DNA from: Parazoarcus communis
Lineage (GTDB): Bacteria > Pseudomonadota > Gammaproteobacteria > Burkholderiales > Rhodocyclaceae
Reading direction: 5' to 3'
DNA: 64,000 nt
Assembly: GCF_003111645.1 (NCBI RefSeq)
Contig: NZ_CP022187.1
Coordinates: 2,852,001 to 2,916,000 of the forward strand
Shown here piece by piece: positions 29,674 through 42,564 of the stretch (positions are counted from its first letter, which is position 1; every line of letters begins with the position of its first letter). Both the position numbers and the translations under genes were made by a program. The notes under the pieces are model-generated. The model searched no databases, had not been told where the DNA came from, and was given only the letters and a program-made list of their open reading frames with translations.

Positions 29674-31083
29674 TCATTCGTCTGGGGGCACAAACCCGCC
29701 GCCTCCGGCGAAGTTTTCGAAGCGGGTATATTCGCCAAAGAAGGTCATTCGCACGGTACCGGTCGGGCCGTTCCGGTGTTTGCCGATAATCAGCTCTGCC
29801 GTACCTTTGTCTGGAGAATCAGGGTTATAGACCTCATCTCGATAAATAAACATGATGATGTCCGCATCCTGCTCGATCGCACCCGACTCGCGCAGGTCAG
29901 ACATCACGGGGCGCTTGTTGGGGCGCTGCTCCAGGCTTCGGTTGAGCTGCGACAACGCGATGATCGGCACATGCAGCTCTTTTGCCAGCGACTTGACCGA
30001 GCGTGAAATCTCGGAGAGCTCGGAGGCGCGGTTGTCGCTGTCGCGCGTACCGCTCATCAGCTGCAGGTAGTCGATCACGATCAGCCCCAAGCGGCCGCAC
30101 TGCCGCGCCAGGCGCCGGGCTCTTGCCCGCAGGTCGATCGGGTTGAGGCCAGGTGTCTCGTCTATATAGAGGGGCGCGTCGTAGAGCTTGCCCATCGCCA
30201 CCGTCAGGCGCTGCCAGTCGTCGTCTGTCAGGCGACCGCTACGAATCTTCTGCATGTCGATGCGGCCGACAGAGGCAATAAAACGGGTTGCCAGCTGCGT
30301 GCCCGGCATTTCCATCGAAAAGATGGCGACGGGCAGGCGCTGCTCGACGGCCACGTGCTCGGCGACGTTCAGCGCAAAGGTGGTCTTGCCCATTGCAGGG
30401 CGCCCCGCCACGATCAGCATGTCCGAAGGCTGCAGACCCGAAGTCTTGGCATCAAGGTCGGCAAAGCCTGAGGGCACACCGGTCACCTCGGAAGCACTGT
30501 CGCGGTCATAGAGCTCCTGCACCCGATCCACAACCTGCTTCAGAATCGGCTGGATGACCTGAAAACCGGTGGTATTGCGGGCGCCGGCTTCTGCGATCTC
30601 GAACACCCGCGCCTCAGCCTCGTCCAGCAGCATCTTGGCGTCCTTGCCCGAGGGGCTGAGCGCACTCGCGGCAATGTTGTCGCCCACGGCCACCAGCTTG
30701 CGCAGGATGGCCCGTTCGCGAACGATCTCCGCGTAGCGCCGGATGTTTGCCGCCGAAGGGGTGTTGTTGGCGATTTCGGCCAGGTAGGACAGGCCACCGG
30801 ATTGCTCGGCCTCGCCGTTCTTTTCCAGCGACTCGAATACGGTCACCACGTCCGCGGGTTTTCCGAAATCGATCAGCTTGGAGATGTGCCGATAGATACG
30901 GCGATGGTCGTCGCGATAGAAGTCGGCCTCGTTAACGAGGTCGGCTACCCGCTCCCAGGAAGAGTTGTCGAGCAAAATGCCGCCGATGAGCGATTGCTCT
31001 GCCTCAAGAGAATGAGGCGGCAGCTTGATCGCCGCCATCTGCGGGTCCAGTGCGTCGTCGGGGAACCTGCGGGAAGTCGCCAT
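29674..31083 (-). CDS. dnaB: Replicative DNA helicase DnaB
   Basis: Hexameric 5'-3' helicase of the replication fork, 469 residues. The N-terminal helical domain (residues ~20-125; PHSLEAEQSLIGGILLD) is followed by a linker and a RecA-type domain with Walker A GRPAMGKTTFALN, Walker B LIVIDYLQLM and SQLNRSLEQRPNKRP. Final gene of the leftward rpsF-priB-rpsR-rplI-dnaB block; a terminator lies between rplI and dnaB. No terminator is visible between its stop and the rrn promoter. Confidence 0.97.
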   Translation of the reverse strand: MATSRRFPDDALDPQMAAIKLPPHSLEAEQSLIGGILLDNSSWERVADLVNEADFYRDDHRRIYRHISKLIDFGKPADVVTVFESLEKNGEAEQSGGLSYLAEIANNTPSAANIRRYAEIVRERAILRKLVAVGDNIAASALSPSGKDAKMLLDEAEARVFEIAEAGARNTTGFQVIQPILKQVVDRVQELYDRDSASEVTGVPSGFADLDAKTSGLQPSDMLIVAGRPAMGKTTFALNVAEHVAVEQRLPVAIFSMEMPGTQLATRFIASVGRIDMQKIRSGRLTDDDWQRLTVAMGKLYDAPLYIDETPGLNPIDLRARARRLARQCGRLGLIVIDYLQLMSGTRDSDNRASELSEISRSVKSLAKELHVPIIALSQLNRSLEQRPNKRPVMSDLRESGAIEQDADIIMFIYRDEVYNPDSPDKGTAELIIGKHRNGPTGTVRMTFFGEYTRFENFAGGGGFVPPDE

Positions 31084-31121
31084 GGGGAGCCTGACCGAAG
31101 TCGATTAGCGTAAATAGGGCA

Positions 31122-31156
31122 TTCTAAAAACAAAGGGGCTGCCTAGGCAGCCCCTT
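31122..31156 (-). terminator. Terminator after rplI
   Basis: A perfect 24-bp palindrome (31133-31156; 11-bp arms closing on CTAG or a short loop) followed on the minus strand by TGTTTTTAG. It separates the ribosomal protein genes from dnaB, whose ATG is 39 bp further on. Confidence 0.93.
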
Positions 31157-31177
31157 CTGGATCGCAAACTGCTGCGA

Positions 31178-31627
31178 TTAATGCTCGCCCAGCACCGAAA
31201 CGGTAATGGAGACCGTCACGTCGGCGTGCAGTGCAACGTCGAGCTGGGTGTCACCGATCTGCTTCAGGTGACCCTGCGGCATGCGGATCGCGGAACGATC
31301 GATTTCGAAGCCCTGAGCAGCAACTGCCTCAGCCACGTCGATGTTGCTGACGGAACCGAACAGGCGACCGTCCATACCGGCCTTGCGGGTGATCTGAACC
31401 ATCAGACCGTCGAGCTTGGCGCCGAGAGCCTGAGCAGCTTCCAGCTTTTCGGCTTGCAGACGCTCGAGCTCAGCGCGACGCGCTTCGAACTCGGCCATGT
31501 TGTTCGTCGTAGCGCGCTTGGCCAGACCCTGGGGGATCAGGTAGTTGCGTGCGTAGCCGTCCTTGACCTTGACCACATCGCCCAGACCGCCGAGCTTGCC
31601 CACTTTTTCGAGAAGAATGATTTGCAT
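31178..31627 (-). CDS. rplI: 50S ribosomal protein L9
   Basis: Ribosomal protein of 149 residues with the N-terminal rRNA-binding domain [19 protein letters not shown] and [13 protein letters not shown], a long connecting helix (residues ~42-75) and the C-terminal domain ([13 protein letters not shown]). Length is typical. AGAGAGGACAGAG precedes the ATG as Shine-Dalgarno. It is the last ribosomal gene of the operon. Confidence 0.98.
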   Translation of the reverse strand: MQIILLEKVGKLGGLGDVVKVKDGYARNYLIPQGLAKRATTNNMAEFEARRAELERLQAEKLEAAQALGAKLDGLMVQITRKAGMDGRLFGSVSNIDVAEAVAAQGFEIDRSAIRMPQGHLKQIGDTQLDVALHADVTVSITVSVLGEH

Positions 31628-31642
31628 GATCTCTGTCCTCTC

Positions 31643-31918
31643 TTACTGGTGCAGGTCGGTGTAAGGCATCAGTGCCAGGAAGCGCGCGCGCTTCACGGCA
31701 ACCGACAGCTGACGCTGGTAACCGGCCTTGGTGCCGGTGATGCGTGCCGGCATGATCTTGGCGTTTTCGGTGATGAAGTCCTTAAGGATGTCCACATCCT
31801 TGTAGTCGACTTCTTCGATCTTCTCCGCGGTGAAGCGGCAGAACTTGCGACGCTTGAACAGACCACGATTACCGCGATCGTCCTTCTTCTTGAACTTGGA
31901 CTTGGGCTTGAAAGCCAT
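31643..31918 (-). CDS. rpsR: 30S ribosomal protein S18
   Basis: 91 residues, with the basic N-terminus [17 protein letters not shown] and core [21 protein letters not shown]18 binds S6 on the 30S platform. It follows priB by one base and precedes rplI by 15 bp. The N-terminal extension relative to E. coli S18 (75 residues) is common in betaproteobacteria. Confidence 0.97.
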   Translation of the reverse strand: MAFKPKSKFKKKDDRGNRGLFKRRKFCRFTAEKIEEVDYKDVDILKDFITENAKIMPARITGTKAGYQRQLSVAVKRARFLALMPYTDLHQ

Positions 31919-31919
31919 T

Positions 31920-32234
31920 TCAGTTTCCTTCTACAAATTCGATCTTGTTCAGATGCAGTACCGGAGCACGGCTGCGAAGACTCTTCGCTGCCAGAAAGCC
32001 CGTCACTGTCACGTTCACTCCGGGGCCGGCATTCGCCAGAACACTGGCGAGATCACCAACGGCCACTGCCTGCAATTCCACCGAAACGTCGCGATCCAGT
32101 CCGGATTCACGCTGCCTCGATTCGTGGGTCAGCACACATCCCGCTACCGGCACACCTGCTGGCGTTCGCCGCAGGGGGAGGAGTTCGGCGATGCGCGCCG
32201 TCAGGCGCAGCTCGTTCAGCCCCGCCTCAGCCAC
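31920..32234 (-). CDS. priB: Primosomal replication protein N (PriB)
   Basis: Single-stranded-DNA-binding OB-fold protein of 104 residues used in replication restart with Pri[25 protein letters not shown] and the C-terminal [20 protein letters not shown] are family features. Its position between rpsF and rpsR is diagnostic. Tight spacing on both sides indicates cotranscription. Confidence 0.95.
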   Translation of the reverse strand: MAEAGLNELRLTARIAELLPLRRTPAGVPVAGCVLTHESRQRESGLDRDVSVELQAVAVGDLASVLANAGPGVNVTVTGFLAAKSLRSRAPVLHLNKIEFVEGN

Positions 32235-32235
32235 C

Positions 32236-32631
32236 TCAGGCCGAAGCGGACTCGGAGGCTTCTGCAGGCTTGGCTTCTTCGGCAGCAGCCGGAGCGGTCA
32301 GCGAGCGGGACTTCTCTTCCTTCATCATCGGCGACGGCGTGGTAACAGCCTTCTTCGTCTTGATGGTCAGGTGACGCAGCACTGCATCGTTGAACTTGAA
32401 GGCGTGCTCGAGTTCGGCCAGCGCTTCACCGTCGCACTCGATGTTCATGAGTACGTAGTGAGCCTTGTGCACCTTCTGGATCGGGTAGGCCAGCTGACGG
32501 CGGCCCCAGTCTTCGAGGCGGTGGATCTGACCCGTGCGGGCGGTAACGATCGTCTTGTAACGATCGATCATCGCCGGGACCTGTTCGGACTGGTCCGGGT
32601 GGACGATGAATACGATTTCGTAGTGTCGCAT
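32236..32631 (-). CDS. rpsF: 30S ribosomal protein S6
   Basis: 131 residues starting [18 protein letters not shown]; the frame is open further upstream, but AAGGAG five bases before the ATG at 32631 fixes the start. The ferredoxin-like fold is followed by an Ala/Glu-rich C-terminal tail (residues ~108-131). First gene of the operon, with a promoter and a probable S6:S18-binding hairpin in the leader. Confidence 0.97.
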   Translation of the reverse strand: MRHYEIVFIVHPDQSEQVPAMIDRYKTIVTARTGQIHRLEDWGRRQLAYPIQKVHKAHYVLMNIECDGEALAELEHAFKFNDAVLRHLTIKTKKAVTTPSPMMKEEKSRSLTAPAAAEEAKPAEASESASA

Positions 32632-32659
32632 GCAAACTCCTTGCGGTTGTTGAAAGTCA

Positions 32660-32687
32660 GCCCCCCGGCATGCGAAACCGGTGGAGC
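32660..32687 (-). promoter_or_regulatory. Candidate S6:S18-binding leader hairpin of rpsF
   Basis: The minus-strand leader has GCTCC (32683-32687) able to pair with GGGGC near 32660-32664, enclosing a one-sided internal loop with ACCG and an inner GG/CC stem. Known rpsF leaders carry a hairpin with a CCG-containing bulge that is bound by the S6:S18 complex and represses the operon. The fit here is by eye only. Confidence 0.45.
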
Positions 32688-32702
32688 AAGGTGAAGCGCG
32701 GA

Positions 32703-32730
32703 ATAGTAACAAGAACTGCTGAAAAAACAA
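32703..32730 (-). promoter_or_regulatory. Likely promoter of the rpsF operon
   Basis: On the minus strand, TTGTTT (32725-32730) and TACTAT (32703-32708) are spaced by 16 bp, with a leader of about 65 nt to the rpsF ATG. Confidence 0.55.
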
Positions 32731-32877
32731 AGGTCGTCGACGCGAAATGTCAAGCGCCCGACGCAGGGTCCGTCAAGCCTGCTTACACTCTCAACGCACG
32801 TCCCGAAGCGGCCTCACCTAGTATCGGCGCATCAGGCTCAAGCCCTGAAACGACGACAACAAACCTGAGGCAAGACC

Positions 32878-33210
32878 ATGAAATCGACACCCAAACGCCT
32901 GCTTGCCACGCTGCTCTGTGCCGGACTGATGGCGGCAGGCGGTGCTGCCGATGCCCACGACGACGATGACCGTGGCTGGTCCAAGAGCGAGCGCAAGGCG
33001 TACAAGCACTATCAGCGCTACCACCGGCACGATCACTCCGACAGGCGGACAGTCATCCGCGAACGCGTGGTTGTTCGGGAAGTCCCGCGCTATTACCGCG
33101 AACGCGAAGTGCGTGAGTATTACTACGCACCTCCCGTGCGCAGCTACAGCCGGGAACCGGCGGTCGTGATCGGGGTGAATATTCCGCCTATCGTGATTCC
33201 CTTCCGGTAA
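32878..33210 (+). CDS. Small secreted protein rich in His, Asp, Arg and Tyr
   Basis: 110 residues: a Sec signal peptide (KRLLATLLCAGLMAAGGAADA), then a short HDDDD cluster, a strongly basic and aromatic middle (YKHYQRYHRHDH, then VVVREVPRYYREREVREYYY) and a C-terminal hydrophobic stretch VVIGVNIPPIVIPFR. The His/Asp cluster next to the signal cleavage site could bind metal, and the tail could form a beta hairpin or membrane-contacting segment. It stands alone between the divergent rpsF operon and the convergent hrpA. No family recognised with confidence; exported location is well supported, function is not. Confidence 0.7.
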   Translation: MKSTPKRLLATLLCAGLMAAGGAADAHDDDDRGWSKSERKAYKHYQRYHRHDHSDRRTVIRERVVVREVPRYYREREVREYYYAPPVRSYSREPAVVIGVNIPPIVIPFR

Positions 33211-33234
33211 GGGCCTGCAGCCGGCTGCAGCGCT

Positions 33235-37404
<4,170 letters not shown>

Positions 37405-37580
37405 TTATGCTCTTGATGCTGCACGACATGGCTTGATGCAAGCGCACGTACCCGCGGTGCAGTCCGGTCTGATGCGCAGGCGCCGCGGAACGAGCCGACG
37501 GCGACGGAATGGCCTGCATTATCCCAGCACCACGGCCGAGTGACAGCACCGACGTTACCGCGCCTCGCTATACTCGTCCG

Positions 37581-38306
37581 ATGCCAGCCGCCTCCACCAT
37601 GCAGGACACCTCCGCCAACGCATACCCGAAGCTCCGAAGCCACCTGTTCGATGACTCGGGCGGCCTCGGCTACCACCTGCGCGCACTGCGCCACCGGCGC
37701 ACGCTGTGGGCGCCTTTCATCGCCCAGGTCGCGGACTGGCTGAACGCCTGGCAGGCACCGACTGCGCATCTCGTCATCATCGGCCCCTCGGGCGGATACA
37801 CCCTCGACCAGACCTTTCTCCAGCGCTTCGCCCGCATCACCGTGCTTGAACCCGACCCGCTTGCCCGCCTGATCCTGCGCCGGCGTTTTTCCGGCCTGCG
37901 CATCGAGCACGGCGAGCTCGACTGCCTGTCGGGGCGTGAAGGCCCGAGCTGGCTTTCCCGCCTGTATCCCGGGGCCAGCCTGCTGTTCGCCAATGTCCTC
38001 GGCCAGTCGCCTGCGCTCACGGAGGACGCGCGCTGGACCGAAAATCTGCGCACTGCGCTGCAGGCGCATCACTGGGCCAGCTGGCACGATGTGCTGTCGG
38101 CCGCCACCCCGCCGCTGGCCGATACCGACCGCCCCCTCGAGCCCGCTGCAGACATCACCACCCTGGCGACCCGCTGCTGGCGCTGGCCCACGCAAGTCTG
38201 CGACCACGACAGCTTCGGCCTGGCCGGCCACCAGGACGGCCTCGCCTTGTGGCAACTGGGTTCGGCGCAGTGGCAGATCGTGGAATGGGGTATTCACGCC
38301 CCCTGA
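37581..38306 (+). CDS. Conserved hypothetical protein with Rossmann/methyltransferase-like core
   Basis: About 241 residues of unknown function. A central stretch VIIGPSGGYTLDQ followed after about 15 residues by VLEPDPLARLILRRRF resembles the glycine-rich loop and the acidic end of the second strand in class I methyltransferases. A C-terminal region of mixed Trp-rich strands (CWRWPTQVC, WQLGSAQWQIVEWG) is distinctive. The ATG at 37581 lies seven bases after a TATACT box (37569-37574), so the message may be leaderless; ATG 37599 is the alternative start, and the frame also opens upstream to 37509. Function is not assigned. Confidence 0.7.
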   Translation: MPAASTMQDTSANAYPKLRSHLFDDSGGLGYHLRALRHRRTLWAPFIAQVADWLNAWQAPTAHLVIIGPSGGYTLDQTFLQRFARITVLEPDPLARLILRRRFSGLRIEHGELDCLSGREGPSWLSRLYPGASLLFANVLGQSPALTEDARWTENLRTALQAHHWASWHDVLSAATPPLADTDRPLEPAADITTLATRCWRWPTQVCDHDSFGLAGHQDGLALWQLGSAQWQIVEWGIHAP

Positions 38307-38390
38307 AACTGCGTACGAATGCAAACCGTACTGTGCGACCCCGCCGCCGAGTGCGACAATCCCGGTTCCGCCTCCGCCGACGCCAAGATC

Positions 38391-38909
38391 ATGCCTGCCC
38401 TGCCGATTGCCGCCATCCTGTATACGCCCGAGGACAACATCGAAGCCCTGCTCGTACGCGTCGCCAGAACCCTGGCCGAGCGCGGCGTCCGCCTCGGGGG
38501 CGTCATCCAGCATGACATCGCCACCGCCATCAACGATCCCTGCGCAATGGAGCTCGAGGATTTGCGCAATGGCGAACGCTTTTCGCTGTCGCAGGAGCTC
38601 GGCAGTGGATCTGAAGCCTGCCGTCTCGATCCGGCCGCGCTTGCCCACGCCTCGGTCGCGGTGCGCGCCGCCGTCGACCAGGGCGCACAGCTGGTCATGA
38701 TCAACAAGTTCGGTGCGCAGGAGGCCAATGGCGACGGCCTGCGCGATGAGATGGGTTTCGCAGTGGTCTCGGGCACTCCCTTGCTGACGGCAGTGGGCAA
38801 ACGTTTCCTGCCCGAATGGGAGGCATTCACCGGCGGCGACGGCAGCCTGCTCGAACCGAGCTTCGACAGCGTCATCGCGTGGTGGGACGAACTGGTCCAG
38901 TCGAACTGA
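38391..38909 (+). CDS. DUF2478 family protein
   Basis: About 172 residues from the ATG at 38391 (the frame reaches up to 38319, but the preceding residues look non-conserved). It begins [20 protein letters not shown], with GVIQHDI, the Cys-containing [15 protein letters not shown] and [23 protein letters not shown]2478 proteins resemble P-loop NTPases lacking a standard Walker A and often lie near molybdenum-uptake genes, but no such genes occur here. Cotranscription with the YkgJ-type gene two bases downstream is likely. Confidence 0.8.
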   Translation: MPALPIAAILYTPEDNIEALLVRVARTLAERGVRLGGVIQHDIATAINDPCAMELEDLRNGERFSLSQELGSGSEACRLDPAALAHASVAVRAAVDQGAQLVMINKFGAQEANGDGLRDEMGFAVVSGTPLLTAVGKRFLPEWEAFTGGDGSLLEPSFDSVIAWWDELVQSN

Positions 38910-38910
38910 C

Positions 38911-39174
38911 ATGGACTGCCGCCCCGGCTGCGCCGCCTGCTGCATCGCACCGTCAATCTCCAGCCCGATTCCGGGCATGCCGCAGGGCAAGCCCGCCGGC
39001 GTACGCTGCATCCAGCTCGACGCAGCCGATCGCTGCAAACTCTTCGGCTCGCCCGACAGGCCGCGCGTTTGCGGCAGCCTTCCGCCCGAACCCGAGATGT
39101 GCGGCGCCAACCGCGACGGCGCGATCCGCTGGCTGACCGAGCTTGAACGGCAGACTTCGGCCACCGCACGCTGA
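38911..39174 (+). CDS. YkgJ-family cysteine cluster protein
   Basis: 87 residues with the Cys-cluster pattern [10 protein letters not shown] near the N-terminus, then CIQL, RCKLF, RVCGS and EMCGAN: eight Cys in total, consistent with a bound zinc or iron-sulfur site. The family (UPF0153) is uncharacterised. The gene starts right behind the DUF2478 stop. Confidence 0.88.
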   Translation: MDCRPGCAACCIAPSISSPIPGMPQGKPAGVRCIQLDAADRCKLFGSPDRPRVCGSLPPEPEMCGANRDGAIRWLTELERQTSATAR

Positions 39175-39203
39175 AGTTTTGCCGCACCGCAACACTCCGC
39201 CCT

Positions 39204-39209
39204 TATAAT
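39204..39209 (+). promoter_or_regulatory. Likely -10 box of the uppP promoter
   Basis: A consensus TATAAT lies 36 bp before the uppP ATG. The best -35 candidate, TTGCCG at 39179-39184, is at a long 19-bp spacing. Confidence 0.5.
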
Positions 39210-39244
39210 CAGGCTCCCATCCCGTTCGACTGAAGCCACTTCAT

Positions 39245-40069
39245 ATGGATATCCAGCTCCTCTTTACCGCGGCCATCCTCGGCATCATTGAGGGCCTGAC
39301 CGAGTTCCTGCCGGTATCCTCGACGGGGCACCTGATCATCGTCGGCGACCTGCTCGGCTACACCGACGACACCAGCAAGGTGTTCAAGATCGTCATCCAG
39401 TTCGCTGCCATCCTGGCCGTATGCTGGGATTACCGCGAACGCCTGATCAAGGTGGCATCGGGCCTCACGACCGAACCCGCCTCCCAGCGCTTCGTCGGCA
39501 TGCTGTTTGTCGCGTTTCTGCCGGCAGCGGTCCTCGGGCTGATGTTTCACTCCACGATCAAGAGCCTGCTGTTCAACCCGCTGACGGTCGCCACGGCGCT
39601 GGTGGTTGGCGGCTTCATCATTCTTTATGTCGAGAAGCGGGCCTACCATCCGCGCGTCGAAACCGTGGATGCGATGAGCTGGGGCGATGCGCTCAAGGTC
39701 GGCTTCGCTCAGGCGCTGGCCATGATTCCGGGCACGTCGCGTTCGGGCTCGACCATCATGGGCGGCCTGATCTTCGGCCTGTCGCGCAAGGCGGCAGCCG
39801 AGTTCTCGTTCTTCCTCGCCATCCCTACCATGTTCGCGGCCACAGTCTATGACCTGTACAAGAACTGGTCCCTGCTGCGACTCGAGGATGTCCCCGTGTT
39901 CGCCGTCGGCTCCATCGCCTCCTTCGTGGCCGCGATGTGGGCGGTTAAGAGCTTCATCCGCTTCATCTCCAATCACACCTTCATTGTCTTTGCCTGGTAT
40001 CGCATCGTTTTCGGCCTGATCGTGCTGGCCACCTGGCAACTCGATCTCGTGTCCTGGAGCGAGCCCTGA
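39245..40069 (+). CDS. uppP: Undecaprenyl-diphosphatase
   Basis: Integral membrane phosphatase (BacA type) of 274 residues that regenerates undecaprenyl phosphate for peptidoglycan and other envelope polymers. The active-site segments [17 protein letters not shown] and [20 protein letters not shown] are intact; about eight membrane segments are predicted. It has its own TATAAT promoter. Confidence 0.97.
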   Translation: MDIQLLFTAAILGIIEGLTEFLPVSSTGHLIIVGDLLGYTDDTSKVFKIVIQFAAILAVCWDYRERLIKVASGLTTEPASQRFVGMLFVAFLPAAVLGLMFHSTIKSLLFNPLTVATALVVGGFIILYVEKRAYHPRVETVDAMSWGDALKVGFAQALAMIPGTSRSGSTIMGGLIFGLSRKAAAEFSFFLAIPTMFAATVYDLYKNWSLLRLEDVPVFAVGSIASFVAAMWAVKSFIRFISNHTFIVFAWYRIVFGLIVLATWQLDLVSWSEP

Positions 40070-40096
40070 TCGAAACGCCTCTTAACGGCGCCCCCG

Positions 40097-40121
40097 ACGG
40101 CAGGCTAAACTGGCCTGCCGT
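40097..40121. repeat. Short inverted repeat between uppP and the esterase gene
   Basis: A 9-bp perfect stem (40097-40105 with 40113-40121) around a 7-nt loop in a 70-bp gap. There is no U-tract; it may attenuate read-through from uppP or be a mRNA end-protecting hairpin. Confidence 0.5.
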
Positions 40122-40139
40122 AAACGTCATAGCGCCACG

Positions 40140-40721
40140 ATGATCATCTACCTGCACGGTTTTCGCTCTGCCCCGGCATCGATCAAGGCACAGGCGCTCC
40201 GGCACCACATGTCTGGACGCGGCCTGGGCGATGCCTTCTGGTGCGAACAATTGCCGGTATCGGCGCGGGAAGCGATTGCGCTGATCGAAGCGCAGATTTC
40301 AAGGGCTCAGCGCGATTCGCGCGGCATCCCGCCGACCGTCGTCGGCAGCTCGCTTGGCGGCTATTACGCGACCTGGCTGGCAGAGCGGCACGGACTGCGT
40401 GCAGTCGTGGTCAACCCGGCAGTGATCGCCCCACTCTCGCTTGAGGCCTATATCGGCCGCCAGAGCAATCTGTACACCGACGAGCACTTCGACTTCACTC
40501 AGGCGCACATCGACGAGCTGCGCGAGATCGACGTGCCCGTCATCACCCGCCCCGAACGCTACTGGCTGCTGGCTGAAACCGGCGACGAGGTGCTCGACTA
40601 CCGCCACGCCGTCAGCAAATACGTCGGCGCACGCCAGACCGTGCTGCCCGGCGGTGACCACGGCTTCTCGCGCTGGACCGATTACCTGGACGACGTCCTG
40701 CACTTTGCGGGGCTGGCATGA
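40140..40721 (+). CDS. YqiA-type alpha/beta-hydrolase (esterase)
   Basis: 193 residues: IIYLHGFRSAPASIKAQ at the start (oxyanion turn), nucleophile elbow GSSLGGYYATWLAE (Ser in GSSLGG), and a late GDHGFSRW with the catalytic His. The family hydrolyses short acyl esters in vitro; its natural substrate is unknown. The stop overlaps the next gene (ATGA). Confidence 0.88.
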   Translation: MIIYLHGFRSAPASIKAQALRHHMSGRGLGDAFWCEQLPVSAREAIALIEAQISRAQRDSRGIPPTVVGSSLGGYYATWLAERHGLRAVVVNPAVIAPLSLEAYIGRQSNLYTDEHFDFTQAHIDELREIDVPVITRPERYWLLAETGDEVLDYRHAVSKYVGARQTVLPGGDHGFSRWTDYLDDVLHFAGLA

Positions 40722-41566
40722 GCGGCGGCTTCGACACCCGGCGTTTCAAGGCCATGGAGCGCGCCGGCTTCAATCGCATCGCCGCCCGTTATGCAGACGG
40801 CGCCCATCTGCGCGCGGAGCTTGCGCACGCCCTGCTCGGGGCGGCGGCGCTGGCCCCCGGGCAGCGCGTGCTCGATCTCGCCAGCGGCCCCGGTCTGCTG
40901 GCGTCGGACGCAGCCCATCGTGTCCACCCGGGCGGCATGGTGCTCGCCACCGATATCGCCGAAGGCATGCTGGCCGAGGGTGCAAGGCGCATTTCGGGCA
41001 GTGGCATCGAACTGCTTTTCTCCGCAGCCGACGCCGAGCACCTGTGCCTGGCAGATGCCAGCGTCGACCGCGTCCTCGCCGGCCTGGCGCTGTTCATGTT
41101 TCCGCACCCCGAGCGCGCGCTGTCCGAGATGCATCGTGTGCTCGCACCCGGCGGCCGGGTGGCCCTGTCGGTCTGGGGCGAGCGCGACAGCGTGCCACTG
41201 ATCGGCCGTGCCCAGGACTGCATCGCGCGCCTGCTCCCGCAACCCAAGGTCGCACGCCCTTCGGTATTCCGCTTTGGTGACCCGGGCGTACTCCAGGCCA
41301 TCCTTGAGGATGCGGGCTTCACCGAGGTCAGCATCACCGCCTGCGACTTTACTTGCAGCTTCGACGATGCCGAGAGCTACTGGCAGGCCTTCCTCGATCT
41401 GGCTGGCGGTGCAGCCGAGGCGCTCTCGCGTCTGCCGGAAGCCACCCAGCAGGCGCTGCGCAACGAGGTCGCGGCCGACCTTGCGCAACATCCGCGTGCA
41501 GACGGTCGTCCCGGCTGCACCGTTCCCGCACGCGCACTGATCGCGACCGCAGTACGCAAGCCCTGA
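40718..41566 (+). CDS. Class I SAM-dependent methyltransferase
   Basis: 282 residues with the SAM-binding motif I VLDLASGPGLLA, acidic second strand LATDIAEGM and motif III-like PHPERALSEMHRVLAPGGRVALSVW (MHRVLAPGG). It resembles UbiE/COQ5-like enzymes but has a longer C-terminal half. Substrate not predictable. The start overlaps the esterase gene; rarD follows 12 bp downstream. Confidence 0.88.
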   Translation: MSGGFDTRRFKAMERAGFNRIAARYADGAHLRAELAHALLGAAALAPGQRVLDLASGPGLLASDAAHRVHPGGMVLATDIAEGMLAEGARRISGSGIELLFSAADAEHLCLADASVDRVLAGLALFMFPHPERALSEMHRVLAPGGRVALSVWGERDSVPLIGRAQDCIARLLPQPKVARPSVFRFGDPGVLQAILEDAGFTEVSITACDFTCSFDDAESYWQAFLDLAGGAAEALSRLPEATQQALRNEVAADLAQHPRADGRPGCTVPARALIATAVRKP

Positions 41567-41578
41567 CCCCACCCTGCG

Positions 41579-42499
41579 ATGACCACCCCAACTGCCGAAG
41601 TCGCAGCCGAGTTGCGGCGCGGCACCCTTGCCGCCCTCCTCGCCTTCACCATCTGGGGGCTGATGCCCCTGTATTTTCGAGCGGTGGGCGAGGTACAGCC
41701 CTTTGAGATCGTTGCGCACAGAGTCCTGTGGTCGCTGGTATTTCTCGCAGTCCTGATCGCCTTCGTGCCCGGCGCCAGTCGTTTCAGCACGGTCGCCATG
41801 GTGCTGCGTCAGCCGCGGCTGACGGCCATGCTCGCCCTCACCGCCTCACTCACGGGCAGCAACTGGCTGGTGTTCGTGTGGTCGGTCGACGCCGGACGAC
41901 TGATCGAGGCCAGCCTCGGCTACTTCATCAACCCGCTGGTCAGCGTGCTGCTTGGCCGCCTGTTCCTGGGCGAGCAGCTGCGTCCCTTGCAGAAACTGGC
42001 GGTCGCGATTGCTGCCGGCGGCGTGTGCTGGCGCATCTGGCAAGTGGGCGATCTGCCCTGGATCGCGCTTTTCCTCGCCGGTACCTTCGGGCTGTACGGT
42101 CTGCTGCGAAAACGCATGCCGGTCGATGCCGTCGGCGGGCTGTTCATCGAGACCCTGGTGACCGCGCCGATCGCCGTGGCCTGGCTGCTGTGGCTCAGCA
42201 ACCAGGGCGAACTCAGTTTTGGCACCTCGCTGCACCTCGACCTGCTACTGCCGCTGGCTGGGGTGTTCACCGCGATCCCGCTGATGCTGTTCGCGGTCGG
42301 CGCCAGACGCCTGCCTTTGGCCACCCTCGGCTTCCTCCAGTACCTGGCCCCCAGCCTCAACTTCCTGATTGCGGTGCTGCTGTTTCGAGAGCCCTTCGAC
42401 CACGGACAGCTCATCGGTTTCCTGATGATCTGGGCTGCGCTCGCGATCTACACCGTCGACATGCTGCGCCACACCGGCGACCGCCGCCGGAAGCAATGA
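41579..42499 (+). CDS. rarD: RarD-type EamA transporter
   Basis: Inner-membrane permease of 306 residues with ten predicted membrane helices in two EamA halves. TIWGLMPLYFRAVGEVQPFEIVAHRVLWS (start TIWGLMPLYFRAV) and SNWLVFVWSVDAGRLIEASL are typical of RarD. The transported compound is unknown; the family is named from chloramphenicol sensitivity. Likely cotranscribed with the methyltransferase gene. Confidence 0.9.
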   Translation: MTTPTAEVAAELRRGTLAALLAFTIWGLMPLYFRAVGEVQPFEIVAHRVLWSLVFLAVLIAFVPGASRFSTVAMVLRQPRLTAMLALTASLTGSNWLVFVWSVDAGRLIEASLGYFINPLVSVLLGRLFLGEQLRPLQKLAVAIAAGGVCWRIWQVGDLPWIALFLAGTFGLYGLLRKRMPVDAVGGLFIETLVTAPIAVAWLLWLSNQGELSFGTSLHLDLLLPLAGVFTAIPLMLFAVGARRLPLATLGFLQYLAPSLNFLIAVLLFREPFDHGQLIGFLMIWAALAIYTVDMLRHTGDRRRKQ

Positions 42500-42564
42500 A
42501 GGTTTAGGGCCTGAGGGCCGAATCCAGTAAACTGTATGGCTTGCTCAATTGCTGGCGGTCGCTG

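Noticed and set aside
33215-33230. Perfect 16-bp palindrome CTGCAGCCGGCTGCAG between the secreted-protein gene and hrpA
   Set aside because: Considered as operator or attachment site, but it lies between convergent stops and is most simply part of a weak hairpin at transcript ends.
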